A stretch of 64,000 nt of DNA from Rhodobacter sp. CZR27 (lineage in GTDB: Bacteria; Pseudomonadota; Alphaproteobacteria; Rhodobacterales; Rhodobacteraceae), in contig NZ_CP023549.1 in assembly GCF_002407205.1 (NCBI RefSeq), positions 248,001-312,000 of the forward strand, read 5' to 3'. Within the stretch, counting starts at the first letter, position 1. Each line of letters starts with the position of its first letter. Position numbers and translations under genes: made by a program. Positions 1 to 8,069 of the stretch are shown here, in pieces. Under the pieces are notes generated by a model. That model worked only from the letters and a program-made list of their open reading frames with translations. It was not told the origin of the DNA and did not search any database.

Positions 1-95
1 AGTTCGCGGCCCTCGCGCTGCACATCATCGGCAACCCGATGCTGAACGGCGAGGCGATCCGCCTCGACGGCGCGCTGCGGATGGGGCCGAAATGA
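1..95 (+). CDS. C-terminus of a short-chain dehydrogenase/reductase (partial)
   Basis: Only the last 30 codons are inside the window, read from base 3 to the TGA at 93-95. The peptide ends with [15 protein letters not shown], and the [13 protein letters not shown] pattern is the usual C-terminus of SDR enzymes, particularly the 3-hydroxyacyl-CoA/2-methyl-3-hydroxybutyryl-CoA dehydrogenase type. The stop overlaps the ATG of the acyl-CoA dehydrogenase in an ATGA, so the two genes are co-transcribed and probably translationally coupled. The exact substrate cannot be judged from this fragment; a role in beta-oxidation or branched-chain acyl-CoA breakdown is inferred from the neighbours. Confidence 0.75.
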   Translation, partial: FAALALHIIGNPMLNGEAIRLDGALRMGPK

Positions 96-1228
96 GCGCC
101 TTGCTGACCGAGGAACAGCGGCTGATCCAAGCGACGGCGCGGGAGTTCGCCCGCGAGGTGCTGGCCCCGGGCGCGGCCGCGCGGGCGCAGGCCAAGGCGA
201 TAGAACCCGAGGTGCTGGCGCAGCTGGGAGAGCTGGGCTTTCTCGGCATGACGGTGCCCGAGGAGATGGGGGGCGTCGGCGCGGATTACCTCAGCTACGC
301 GCTGGCGCTGATCGAGATCGCCGCCGGCGACGGCGCGGTCTCGACGGTGATGAGCGTGCACAACGCGCCCTTCAACGCGATCCTCCAGCGGTTCGGCACC
401 GAGGCGCAACGCGAGCGCGTGCTGCGGCCGGCGGCGCAGGGCGCCTTCATCGGCGCCTTCGCGCTGACGGAGGGCCACGCGGGCTCGGACGCCTCGGCGC
501 TGCGCAGCCGGGCGCGGCGGAGCGCAACGGGCTATCTGATCGACGGCGAGAAGGTGTTCATCACCTCGGGGCAGATCGCGGGCTGGGTGATCCTCTTTGC
601 CCGGATCGAGGGCAGCAGCGGCAAGGAGGGCATCACCTGTTTCCTTACGCCCACTTCCGCGCCGGGCTACCACGTCGCCAAGGTCGAGCAGAAGCTGGGA
701 CAGGAAGCCTCCGACACCTGTGCGCTGCGTTTCGAAGGTCTGGAAGTGCCCGAAGACATGCGCATCGGCGCCGAGGGCGAGGGCTACCGTATCGCGCTCT
801 CCAGCCTCGAGACGGGGCGCATCGGCATCGCGGCGCAGTCGGTCGGAATGGCGCAGGCGGCGCTGGAGGCGGCACTGGCCTATGCCCGCGAGCGGACCTC
901 GTTCGGCCGGCCGCTGATCGAGCATCAGGCAGTGGGGTTCCGGCTGGCCGAGGCCCGGACGCGGCTGGAGGCCGCCCGGCAGATGGTGCTTCACGCCGCC
1001 CGGCTGAAGGATGCGGGCGAGCCCTGCCTGACCGAGGCGGCGATGGCCAAGCTGTTCGCCTCCGAGGCGGCCGAGCGCATCGTCTCGGATGCGATCCAGA
1101 CCTTCGGCGGCTATGGCTATACCCGCGACTTCCCGGTGGAGCGGATCTATCGCGACGTCCGGGTCTGCCAGATCTACGAGGGGACGTCCGACATCCAGAA
1201 GATGCTGATCCTTCGGGGAATGGCATGA
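92..1228 (+). CDS. Acyl-CoA dehydrogenase
   Basis: A cytoplasmic FAD enzyme of 378 residues, the normal length for a soluble acyl-CoA dehydrogenase; it makes 2-enoyl-CoA and passes electrons to ETF. It shows the family's N-terminal helical domain, the [15 protein letters not shown] substrate/FAD strand motif near residues 128-142, and the C-terminal [20 protein letters not shown] and [10 protein letters not shown] signatures. Glu363 in IYEGTSDIQ sits at the usual catalytic base position of short/medium-chain enzymes. The ATG overlaps the upstream SDR stop, and its own stop overlaps the start of the CoA transferase, so the three form one tight operon. Chain-length preference cannot be read from the sequence. 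Confidence 0.93.
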   Translation: MSALLTEEQRLIQATAREFAREVLAPGAAARAQAKAIEPEVLAQLGELGFLGMTVPEEMGGVGADYLSYALALIEIAAGDGAVSTVMSVHNAPFNAILQRFGTEAQRERVLRPAAQGAFIGAFALTEGHAGSDASALRSRARRSATGYLIDGEKVFITSGQIAGWVILFARIEGSSGKEGITCFLTPTSAPGYHVAKVEQKLGQEASDTCALRFEGLEVPEDMRIGAEGEGYRIALSSLETGRIGIAAQSVGMAQAALEAALAYARERTSFGRPLIEHQAVGFRLAEARTRLEAARQMVLHAARLKDAGEPCLTEAAMAKLFASEAAERIVSDAIQTFGGYGYTRDFPVERIYRDVRVCQIYEGTSDIQKMLILRGMA

Positions 1229-2391
1229 CAGGCGCGGCAGCCGGTGGTGCGGCCGGCCCGCTCGCCGGCCTGCGCCTGATCGAGATGGTGGGTCTCGGCC
1301 CCGCGCCCTTCGCGGCGATGATGCTCTCGGATGCCGGGGCCGAGGTGATCCGGATCCATCCGCTCGACGCCCGCTCCGAGATCCCGCTGATGAATACCGA
1401 ATTCGACGTGCTGGCCCGCGGGCGGCCGTCGATCGCGGTGGATCTGAAGCGACCCGAGGGGGTAGCGCTGCTCCTTGATCTGGCCGAGCGCGCCGACGGG
1501 ATGCTCGAGGGCTTCCGCCCCGGCGTGATGGAGCGGCTGGGCCTTGGCCCGGAGGTCTGCCTTCGGCGCAACCCGCGGCTGGTCTATGGCCGCATGACCG
1601 GCTGGGGACAGGACGGGCCGCTGGCACAGGCGGCGGGGCACGACCTGACCTATGTAGCGCTGTCGGGCGTTCTGGGCGCCATCGGGCCCGCGGACCGGCC
1701 GCCCGCGGTGCCGCTGAACCTGATCGGCGACTTCGGCGGCGGCGGCATGCTGCTGGCCTTCGGCATGCTGGCGGCACTGCTGCACGCCCGGACGACCGGC
1801 GCAGGGCAGGTAGTCGATGCGGCCATGACCGAGGGCGCGGCCCTGCTGGCGGCGATGATCTGGGGGTTCCGCGCCGGAGGCGCGTGGTCGGACGAGCGGC
1901 AGGCAAACCTGCTCGACGGCGGGGCATGGTTCTACGGCACCTATGAATGCGCCGACGGGCGCTTCCTTGCCGTGGCCCCGATCGAGGGCAAGTTCGCCCG
2001 GACGTTCCTGGACCGGCTCGGAGAGGAGGCCGAGGGATTGCGGCAGGGTCCGCAGGCGGACTGGCCCGCGCAGCGCGAGCGTCTGGCGACCGTGCTCCGC
2101 CGTCGGCCGCGGGACGAATGGGTCGCCCTGTTCGAGGACACGGATGCCTGCGTGGCGCCGGTTCTTTCCTTCGTCGAAACGCCGGGGCATCCCCATCACG
2201 CGGCGCGCGGCAGCTTCCTGACACTGGCCGGGGTGACACAGCCCGCCCCTGCCCCGCGGTTCTCGGCAACTCCCGCGGCCGTTCCCTCGCCGCCCTCCCG
2301 GCCGGGAGCGGAGACCGCCGCGATCCTCGAACGGTGGGGTGTGGATGGCGCGCCGGCGGCGGAGGCCGGGGCGATCCGTCTCAGGCCGTGA
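1225..2391 (+). CDS. CaiB/BaiF-type CoA transferase or alpha-methylacyl-CoA racemase
   Basis: A 388-residue member of the class III CoA transferase/racemase family, which either moves CoA between carboxylic acids or epimerises 2-methylacyl-CoAs. Visible hallmarks are the N-terminal [29 protein letters not shown] region, which is typical of the racemase branch, the [12 protein letters not shown] loop and Asp169 in [10 protein letters not shown] at the catalytic aspartate position. It starts in the ATGA overlap with the acyl-CoA dehydrogenase, which points to branched-chain acyl-CoA catabolism. Its last 11 bases overlap the convergent transglutaminase-like gene. The racemase reading is favoured over CoA transferase from the N-terminal pattern, but not decisively. 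Confidence 0.88.
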   Translation: MTGAAAGGAAGPLAGLRLIEMVGLGPAPFAAMMLSDAGAEVIRIHPLDARSEIPLMNTEFDVLARGRPSIAVDLKRPEGVALLLDLAERADGMLEGFRPGVMERLGLGPEVCLRRNPRLVYGRMTGWGQDGPLAQAAGHDLTYVALSGVLGAIGPADRPPAVPLNLIGDFGGGGMLLAFGMLAALLHARTTGAGQVVDAAMTEGAALLAAMIWGFRAGGAWSDERQANLLDGGAWFYGTYECADGRFLAVAPIEGKFARTFLDRLGEEAEGLRQGPQADWPAQRERLATVLRRRPRDEWVALFEDTDACVAPVLSFVETPGHPHHAARGSFLTLAGVTQPAPAPRFSATPAAVPSPPSRPGAETAAILERWGVDGAPAAEAGAIRLRP

Positions 2392-3196
2392 TCTCCTCCA
2401 CCTCGTCGCAGCGCACGGTGAAGCCGGTCAGGACATGCGGGCCGAACGAGTGCAGCAGCGGCACGTCCGCCGCGTCGCGGCCGCGGGCCACGACGATGCG
2501 GCCGATCCGGCGCTGGTTGTTCCGGGGGTCGAAGGCATGCCAGCGGCCGCCTACAAAGACCTCCATCCAGGCCGAGAAGTCCATCGGCCCGCCGATCGGC
2601 ACGCCGATGTCGCCCAGGTAGCCGTTGACGTAGCGGGCCGGAATGTTCAGCGCCCGGCAGAACGCAATGCCCAGATGGGTGAAGTCGCGGCAGACCCCGG
2701 TGCCCTCCTCCCACGCCTCGTAGGCCGTGCGGGTGGAGCGGGCGTTCTGGTAGTCGAAGCGGATGTGGCCGTGCACGAAGTCCGAGATCGCCTGAACCCG
2801 GCCCCAGCCCGGGGCGAGCCCGCCGAACATGTCCCAGGCGATCTGGCTGATGCGGTCGGTCTCGCAGTAGCGCGAGCCCAGCAGGTAGACCAGCGCGTCA
2901 TCGGGCAGCTGGGCGATGGGTGTCTCCTGCGCGTCCCAGTCCTCGGGATCGGGCAGCCCCGAATCCGCGATGATGCCGTCGCCCGAGATGGTGAGGTCGC
3001 CGGCCGGCGCGACGAACCGGCGGCAGGTGTTGCCGAACATGTCGTGATAGAGCACCATCGGCACCTGCGGCGTGGTGGTGATGACCTCCGGCGCGCGAAG
3101 ATCCGAGCGTCGCTCGTCCCGGATCTCGAGCAGCGAGATCATCGGCGTCTCGACCGCGCAATTCACCGAGATCTCGTATCCGAAACGTATCAGCAT
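2381..3196 (-). CDS. Transglutaminase-like cysteine peptidase-fold protein
   Basis: A 271-residue protein with the transglutaminase-like N-terminal beta region followed by the core fold. The catalytic cysteine is Cys169 in [10 protein letters not shown], and the aspartate is Asp223 in RWHAFDPR. Where many family members have FHAW with the catalytic histidine, this protein has FSAW (Ser208), and His220 lies nearby in RWHAF. There is no signal peptide, so a cytoplasmic location is likely. Members of this family are often protease-like or inactive; a substrate cannot be named. It converges with the CoA transferase gene (11-base overlap) and lies downstream of irr in the same direction, 133 bases apart. 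Confidence 0.8.
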   Translation of the reverse strand: MLIRFGYEISVNCAVETPMISLLEIRDERRSDLRAPEVITTTPQVPMVLYHDMFGNTCRRFVAPAGDLTISGDGIIADSGLPDPEDWDAQETPIAQLPDDALVYLLGSRYCETDRISQIAWDMFGGLAPGWGRVQAISDFVHGHIRFDYQNARSTRTAYEAWEEGTGVCRDFTHLGIAFCRALNIPARYVNGYLGDIGVPIGGPMDFSAWMEVFVGGRWHAFDPRNNQRRIGRIVVARGRDAADVPLLHSFGPHVLTGFTVRCDEVEEITA

Positions 3197-3329
3197 GGCC
3201 TGGCTCCACGGTCTGGTTCACGCTCTGCAACACCCCGGCTCCGGCACGGTTCCGCAGCGCCGCATCCCGCAGGCCGAGTGCCTGCCGAAACGGCAGCGCA
3301 GCGGCACGGCGGCACGGATCAAGGCAGAG

Positions 3330-3773
3330 TCAGGTTCGCCGGAGCCGGATCACGACATCGACGCGCGTCAACTCCGCCCCCTCGGGGAGGTCGGGAAGAC
3401 GCGTGATCTCGAGCTGGTCGGCCGGCGCATCGAAAAGCTCCGCCGTGTCCTCCCAGAAGAAATGCGGATGGTTGTCCACGCGCGTGTCGAAATAGCTGCG
3501 CGCGCCGTCGACCACGACCTCCTGCATCAGGCCGGCCTCGCAGAAGGCGCGCAGTGTGTTGTAGACGGTGGCGAGGCTGACCTTGTCGCTGGACTGGCCC
3601 GCCGCCGCGAACAGGCTTTCCGCCGTCACGTGTCGGTCGCGCCCGTCGCCCACCAGAAGGGATGCCAGCGCGACGCGCTGCCGCGTCGGGCGAAGCCCAC
3701 CCTTCGCCAGCCACTCGGTGCCGCGCTCGATTGCCGTCCGTGCGATCGTACCATCTGCCATGATGAATATCAT
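3330..3773 (-). CDS. irr: Fur-family iron response regulator, Irr type
   Basis: A 147-residue Fur-superfamily repressor/activator that in Rhizobiales and Rhodobacterales reports haem-iron status. It has the N-terminal winged helix ([14 protein letters not shown], then [19 protein letters not shown]) and the metal/haem-binding NHPHFFWED segment, where Fur proper would have a longer HHH-type cluster and C-terminal CxxC pairs; none of those cysteines is present. The N-terminal haem regulatory motif of Bradyrhizobium Irr is absent, as in Rhodobacter proteins. The ATG at 3773 is preferred because GGGGA lies seven bases upstream; the inner ATG at 3761 has no such site. It diverges from fabA across 146 bases, a conserved Rhodobacteraceae arrangement. 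Confidence 0.88.
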   Translation of the reverse strand: MIFIMADGTIARTAIERGTEWLAKGGLRPTRQRVALASLLVGDGRDRHVTAESLFAAAGQSSDKVSLATVYNTLRAFCEAGLMQEVVVDGARSYFDTRVDNHPHFFWEDTAELFDAPADQLEITRLPDLPEGAELTRVDVVIRLRRT

Positions 3774-3919
3774 ATCGCATTCCCCGCCAGAAATTCAAAC
3801 GGAAAGACCCATGTTTTCCGGACGCCCGCGGTCCCGGTGCCGCAGCCACCCGCCCTTGCCAGTGCTCGGATGCGGGTGCTAAGGGGGAGCGGTTGACCCT
3901 TGGGACGGACGGGAGAGAG

Positions 3920-4429
3920 ATGGCGGACTATCCGACGAGCTTCGACAAGGAAGCGCTGCTGGCCTGCGCGCGCGGCGAGCTCTTCGGCCCGGGCAATGCC
4001 CAGTTGCCGTTGCCGCCCATGCTGATGATGGACCGCATCACCGAGATCAGCGCCGATGGCGGCCTGCATGGCAAGGGCCATGTGGTGGCCGAGTTCGACA
4101 TCCACCCCGACCTGTGGTTCTTCGCCTGCCACTTCCCGGGCAACCCGGTCATGCCCGGCTGCCTCGGGCTTGACGGGCTGTGGCAGCTCACCGGCTTCAA
4201 CCTCGGCTGGCGCGGCTGGCAGGGCCAGGGCTTCGCGCTCGGCGTGGGCGAGGTGAAGCTGACCGGGATGGTCCGCCCCGACCGCAAGCTCGTCACCTAC
4301 CACGTGGATTTCACCCGCGTCATCGACCGCCGGCTCAAGATGGGTGTGGCGGACGGGCGCGTGTTCGCCGATGGCGAAGAGATCTACATTGTCAAGGACA
4401 TGAAAGTCGGTCTGGCCGCTGCGGCCTGA
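3920..4429 (+). CDS. fabA: 3-hydroxydecanoyl-ACP dehydratase/isomerase FabA
   Basis: A 169-residue cytoplasmic enzyme that dehydrates 3-hydroxydecanoyl-ACP and isomerises the product to cis-3-decenoyl-ACP, the branch point to unsaturated fatty acids. The hot-dog core carries [21 protein letters not shown], giving the catalytic pair His71 and Asp85. The ATG at 3920, directly after GGGAGAGAG, gives a protein of the normal FabA length; an upstream in-frame TTG at 3893 would add nine residues without a ribosome site. It is followed at 18 bases by fabB and then fabI, forming the classic alphaproteobacterial operon opposite irr. Confidence 0.96.
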   Translation: MADYPTSFDKEALLACARGELFGPGNAQLPLPPMLMMDRITEISADGGLHGKGHVVAEFDIHPDLWFFACHFPGNPVMPGCLGLDGLWQLTGFNLGWRGWQGQGFALGVGEVKLTGMVRPDRKLVTYHVDFTRVIDRRLKMGVADGRVFADGEEIYIVKDMKVGLAAAA

Positions 4430-4447
4430 TCAGGGGGAGGGAAACCC

Positions 4448-5677
4448 ATGCGCCGCGTCGTCATCACCGGGATCGGCATCGTCTCGCCGATCGGGAACAA
4501 TGCATCCGAGGTCGAGGCCAGCCTGCGCGCGGGCCGCTCGGGCATCGTCTTCTCTCCCGAATACGCCGAGCACGGCTTCCGCAGCCAGATCCACGGCATG
4601 CCGCAGATCGTGCTGGAAGACCACATCGACAAGCGCGACCTGCGCTTCATGGGCGCCGGGGCCGCCTACAACTTCATCGCGATGGAGCAGGCGATCAGGG
4701 ACTCGGGGCTGGAGGAGGCGGATGTCTCGAACCCGCGGACCGGCCTCGTGATGGGCTCGGGCGGGCCGTCGACCTCGAACTTCTTCCAGGCGCACAAGAT
4801 CGTCATCGAGAAGGGCTCGCCCAAGCGGATGGGGCCGTTCATGGTCACACGCTGCATGTCCTCGACCAACTCGGCCTGCCTTGCGACGCCCTTCAAGATC
4901 AAGGGCGTGAACTACTCGATCACCTCGGCCTGCTCGACCTCGGCGCATTGCATCGGCAACGGCACCGAGCTGATCCAGATGGGCAAGCAGGACGTGGTTT
5001 TCGCCGGCGGCGGCGAGGAACTGGACTGGACGCTGTCCTGCCTCTTCGACGCGATGGGGGCGATGTCCTCGAAGTACAACGACGCGCCGACGACTGCATC
5101 GCGCGCCTTCGATGCGACGCGCGACGGCTTCGTGATCGCGGGCGGTGGCGGCGTGGTGGTGCTCGAGGAACTGGAGCATGCGCTGGCGCGCGGCGCGAAG
5201 ATCTATGCCGAGGTGACGGGCTACGGCGCGACCTCGGACGGGGCCGACATGGTGGCGCCCTCGGGCGAAGGCGGCGAGCGGTCGATGCGGCTGGCGCTCT
5301 CGACCCTGCCCGAAGGCCGGCGGATCGATTACATCAACGCGCATGGCACCTCGACGCCGGCGGGTGACGTCACCGAGGTCAAGGCGATCCGCCGGATCTT
5401 CGGCGAAGGCAAGGTGCCGCCGATCTCTTCCACCAAGTCGCTCACCGGCCACTCGCTCGGCGCGACCGGCGTGCACGAGGCGATCTATTCGCTCTTGATG
5501 ATGAACGGCAACTTCATCACCGCCTCGGCCAACGTCACCCAGCTCGATCCCGAGATCCGGCCCGACGAGATCGCGACGACTCTGCGCGAGGGCGTCGAGA
5601 TCGACTCGATCCTGTCGAACAGCTTCGGGTTTGGCGGCACGAACGCCACCCTCGTCATGAGCAAATACAAGAACTGA
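4448..5677 (+). CDS. fabB: 3-oxoacyl-ACP synthase I FabB
   Basis: A 409-residue beta-ketoacyl-ACP synthase I, which condenses malonyl-ACP with acyl-ACP and elongates the cis-3-decenoyl intermediate made by FabA. The Cys-His-His triad of the KAS I/II type is visible: Cys162 in SACSTSAHC, His299 in [11 protein letters not shown] and His335 in [12 protein letters not shown]. The glycine-rich C-terminus [12 protein letters not shown] is also present. GGGGGAGGGAAACCC precedes the ATG. It sits 18 bases after fabA and 10 bases before fabI, so the three products should be made together. Confidence 0.97.
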   Translation: MRRVVITGIGIVSPIGNNASEVEASLRAGRSGIVFSPEYAEHGFRSQIHGMPQIVLEDHIDKRDLRFMGAGAAYNFIAMEQAIRDSGLEEADVSNPRTGLVMGSGGPSTSNFFQAHKIVIEKGSPKRMGPFMVTRCMSSTNSACLATPFKIKGVNYSITSACSTSAHCIGNGTELIQMGKQDVVFAGGGEELDWTLSCLFDAMGAMSSKYNDAPTTASRAFDATRDGFVIAGGGGVVVLEELEHALARGAKIYAEVTGYGATSDGADMVAPSGEGGERSMRLALSTLPEGRRIDYINAHGTSTPAGDVTEVKAIRRIFGEGKVPPISSTKSLTGHSLGATGVHEAIYSLLMMNGNFITASANVTQLDPEIRPDEIATTLREGVEIDSILSNSFGFGGTNATLVMSKYKN

Positions 5678-5687
5678 GGGCCCCGAC

Positions 5688-6476
5688 ATGGCGGAGCTGA
5701 TGAAGGGTAAACGCGGCCTCGTGATGGGCGTCGCGAACGAGCGCTCGATCGCCTGGGGCATCGCGAAGGCCCTTGCCGACGAGGGCGCGGAACTCGCGTT
5801 CTCCTACCAGGGCGAGGCCTTCGGCAAGCGGGTGGAGCCGCTGGCGGCCTCGGTCGGGTCGGACTTCCTCGTCGACGTCGACGTGACGGACGATGCCTCG
5901 CTCGACGCCTGCTTTGCCGCGCTGAAGGATCGCTGGGGCACGATCGACTTCGTGGTCCATGCCATCGCCTTCTCGGACAAGTCGGAACTGGCCGGCCGCT
6001 TCATCAACACGAGCCGCGAGAACTTCAAGACCTCGCTCACCATCTCGTGCTATTCGTTCATCGACATCGCCCGTCGGGCGTCCGAGCTGATGCCCGAGGG
6101 CGGCACGCTCCTGACGCTGACCTACCAGGGGTCCAACCGCGTGACGCCCTATTACAACGTCATGGGCGTGGCGAAATCGGCGCTGGAGGCCGCGGTCCGC
6201 TATCTTGCGAACGACCTCGGGCCGCAGAAGATCCGCGTGAACGCGATCTCGCCGGGCCCGATGAAGACGCTGGCCGGCGCCGCGATTGCGGGGGCACGGG
6301 CGACCTATCGACATACCGAGGCCAACGCGCCGCTGCGCGCCAATGCGACCCTGGAAGCCGTGGGCGGCACGGCCGTCTGGCTCGCGTCGGACTATGGCGC
6401 CTGCACCACGGGCGAGATCGTCCGCGTCGATGGCGGCTATCACGTGCTCGGCATGCCGCAGCCAGAGAACCTCTAG
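5688..6476 (+). CDS. fabI: Enoyl-ACP reductase (NADH) FabI
   Basis: A 262-residue divergent SDR-type enoyl-ACP reductase that finishes each elongation cycle. The N-terminal GKRGLVMGVANERSIAWGIAKAL is the FabI nucleotide-binding pattern, and YYNVMGVAKSALE supplies the Tyr-x6-Lys catalytic pair. The C-terminal SGPMKTLAGAAI substrate lid and YGACTTGEIVRVDGG segment are normal. It is the last gene of the fabA-fabB-fabI unit, ten bases after fabB. This enzyme class is the usual target of triclosan, but no resistance-type substitution can be called by eye. Confidence 0.96.
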   Translation: MAELMKGKRGLVMGVANERSIAWGIAKALADEGAELAFSYQGEAFGKRVEPLAASVGSDFLVDVDVTDDASLDACFAALKDRWGTIDFVVHAIAFSDKSELAGRFINTSRENFKTSLTISCYSFIDIARRASELMPEGGTLLTLTYQGSNRVTPYYNVMGVAKSALEAAVRYLANDLGPQKIRVNAISPGPMKTLAGAAIAGARATYRHTEANAPLRANATLEAVGGTAVWLASDYGACTTGEIVRVDGGYHVLGMPQPENL

Positions 6477-6496
6477 GAACGCGGCGCGGAGTTTGA

Positions 6497-6534
6497 CCGT
6501 TGCTTCCGGTGGGCCGTCCGCGGCCCGTCAACGG
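6497..6534 (+). promoter_or_regulatory. Possible leader hairpin overlapping the VOC gene ribosome site
   Basis: CCGTTG (6497-6502) can pair with CAACGG (6529-6534), and GGGCC (6511-6515) with GGCCC (6522-6526), forming a two-part hairpin in the leader between fabI and the VOC gene. The distal arm reaches into the GGAGGG ribosome site of the next gene. It could be a weak fabI terminator or a translational control; there is no T-run, so simple rho-independent termination is not supported. Confidence 0.3.
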
Positions 6535-6544
6535 AGGGAACGGC

Positions 6545-6967
6545 ATGCCCCAATCGATCTTCGTCAACCTGCCCGTCGCGGATCTTGCGCGGTCCCGGGC
6601 CTTCCACGAGGCGCTGGGATTTTCGGTCGACGAGAACTTCACGGACGAGACCGCGGCCTGCGTCGTGATCTCGGAAGCGATCCACCTGATGATCCTGACG
6701 CACGAGCGGTTCGAGGGCTTCTCGGTCCTGCCGCGGGCCGACACCACAAGCACCACCGGCGTCCTGATCGCCCTGTCGCGCGACAGCCGTGAAGGGGTGG
6801 ACGACATGCTGCGCGCGGCGCTTGAAAACGGCGCTAAAGAGCCGAAACCGGCCGACGATCACGGCTGGATGTACATGCGGACCTTCATGGACCCGGACGG
6901 CCACGTGTTCGAATCCTTCTGGATGGATGCCGAGGCCGCTCTTGCAGCGCGTAAGCTTAAAAGTTAG
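6545..6967 (+). CDS. VOC (glyoxalase/bleomycin-resistance fold) protein
   Basis: A 140-residue vicinal oxygen chelate protein beginning MPQSIFVNLPVADL. The paired beta-alpha-beta-beta-beta modules are visible: a first module with the RSRAFHEALGF pattern and a second ending MDPDGHVFESFWMD. Proteins of this exact pattern are usually annotated as glyoxalase/bleomycin resistance family and have no proven substrate. The ATG at 6545 follows ACGGAGGGAACGGC and matches the conserved start; an upstream in-frame TTG at 6500 would add an unlikely leader. It lies 68 bases after fabI in the same direction but may be separately expressed. Confidence 0.8.
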   Translation: MPQSIFVNLPVADLARSRAFHEALGFSVDENFTDETAACVVISEAIHLMILTHERFEGFSVLPRADTTSTTGVLIALSRDSREGVDDMLRAALENGAKEPKPADDHGWMYMRTFMDPDGHVFESFWMDAEAALAARKLKS

Positions 6968-7037
6968 CGCAACCGCCGGTTGACATCTCTGGTCATCAAT
7001 GTGACCCTTTTGTGTCATTTTGATGAAAAGGAGCCGG

Positions 7038-7787
7038 ATGATGCGAAGATCGGCAGCTGTTTCCGTTACCAGTGCGCTGCGTTTCCTCATCGTCCTGTGG
7101 CTCGTCCTTCTGTCGGCCAGCATCGTGCAGGACATCGCGGGCTGGGCAAGCGGCAGCGACTTCAAGGTCTGGCGCTTCGACGTGGATTTCGAAGGAAGCC
7201 TTTATACCTGGTATTCGGGAACGCTGCTGATCCTCGTGGCCCTTGCCGCGCTGGTCCTGGCCACCCGAGAGTTCGCTGCCCGGTCGCCGTGGCGCTATCA
7301 CTGGCTGGGCATCGCGCTGCTGTTCGCGCTCCTTTCGATGGACGAGACGCTGTCGCTGCACGAGCAGCTCTCGGCCGCGCTGTCGGCGCGGGAGAAGGTG
7401 GATGGCTGGCTGCATTTCCGCTGGGTCGTCCCGGTCGGCCTTGCCACGCTGGCCTTCGCGGTCGCCTATCTGCGCTTCCTGGTGCACCTGCCCGGCCGCA
7501 TCGCCGCGCTGATGGTGGCCGCGGGGGCAACCTTCGTGCTGGGTGCGATCGGCATGGAACTGATCGCCGGCAAGCTTGTGAGCGAGAGCGCGGCGTCCCT
7601 GCACGGCATCGGCTACCGGCTTCTGGTCAATATCGAGGAGGCGCTTGAGGTGGCGGGAGCGATTCTCTTCCTGTACACGCTGGTCCGCTACGGCCGCCAG
7701 ACGGGCCTCGACCGTGTCGACATGGACCTTCACGCCTCCGGGGTCGGACTGGCCCGGAGCAGGTTCACCGGAACGCCCGCCGAGTGA
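7038..7787 (+). CDS. Multipass membrane protein of unknown function
   Basis: A protein of about 249 residues with roughly six hydrophobic segments: one near the N-terminus, a pair in the first half around the sequence ending LFALLSMDETLSLHEQ, and three more in the second half. Acidic and histidine residues at the membrane boundary in MDETLSLHE are distinctive. I do not recognise the family. The start is placed at ATG 7038 (or the adjacent ATG 7041) because AAAAGGAG lies just upstream; a TTG at 7020 would ignore that site. It stands alone between the VOC gene and the tRNA. Confidence 0.7.
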   Translation: MMRRSAAVSVTSALRFLIVLWLVLLSASIVQDIAGWASGSDFKVWRFDVDFEGSLYTWYSGTLLILVALAALVLATREFAARSPWRYHWLGIALLFALLSMDETLSLHEQLSAALSAREKVDGWLHFRWVVPVGLATLAFAVAYLRFLVHLPGRIAALMVAAGATFVLGAIGMELIAGKLVSESAASLHGIGYRLLVNIEEALEVAGAILFLYTLVRYGRQTGLDRVDMDLHASGVGLARSRFTGTPAE

Positions 7788-7875
7788 ACGTCCGGAAGGC
7801 GCCGGCGCTCCGGGATGGGACGGACCTTGGCGTTCCGCCGTTCGGGCGTGCCGGGGCCTGTCCGGATGGCAGCGC

Positions 7876-7895
7876 CGGTGCAGGCCCTTGCACCG
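7876..7895 (+). terminator. Hairpin after the membrane protein gene
   Basis: CGGTGCA (7876-7882) and TGCACCG (7889-7895) form a perfect seven-pair stem around a six-base loop, 88 bases after the membrane-protein stop and before the tRNA. There is no T-tract, so it is only a candidate terminator. Confidence 0.35.
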
Positions 7896-7959
7896 CGCGG
7901 CCCTGTAGGATAGGGACATCGCCAAGGGCCATCCGTTCTTGCGGCAGCCCGGTCAATGC

Positions 7960-8035
7960 GCGGACGTAGCTCAGCTGGTAGAGCACCTGCCTTCCAAGCA
8001 GGATGTCGCGAGTTCGAACCTCGTCGTCCGCTCCA
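7960..8035 (+). tRNA. tRNA-Gly (anticodon TCC)
   Basis: The sequence folds as a standard cloverleaf: acceptor GCGGACG pairing with CGTCCGC, D stem GCTC/GAGC, anticodon stem CCTGC/GCAGG around CTTCCAA, and T arm GCGAG-TTCGAAC-CTCGT (with one G-T pair). The loop gives anticodon TCC, reading GGA and, by wobble, GGG glycine codons. CCA is encoded at 8033-8035. It lies free between a membrane-protein gene and the 3' end of the zntA-type gene. No integrase or attachment repeat was seen beside it. Confidence 0.95.
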
Positions 8036-8069
8036 TTTCCATCACGCGCCTTCGCCTGCACGGCTCGCC

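Noticed and set aside
7960..8035. The tRNA-Gly as an attachment site of an integrated island
   Set aside because: No integrase gene and no direct repeat of the tRNA 3' end was seen in the flanks, and the neighbours are ordinary chromosomal genes.
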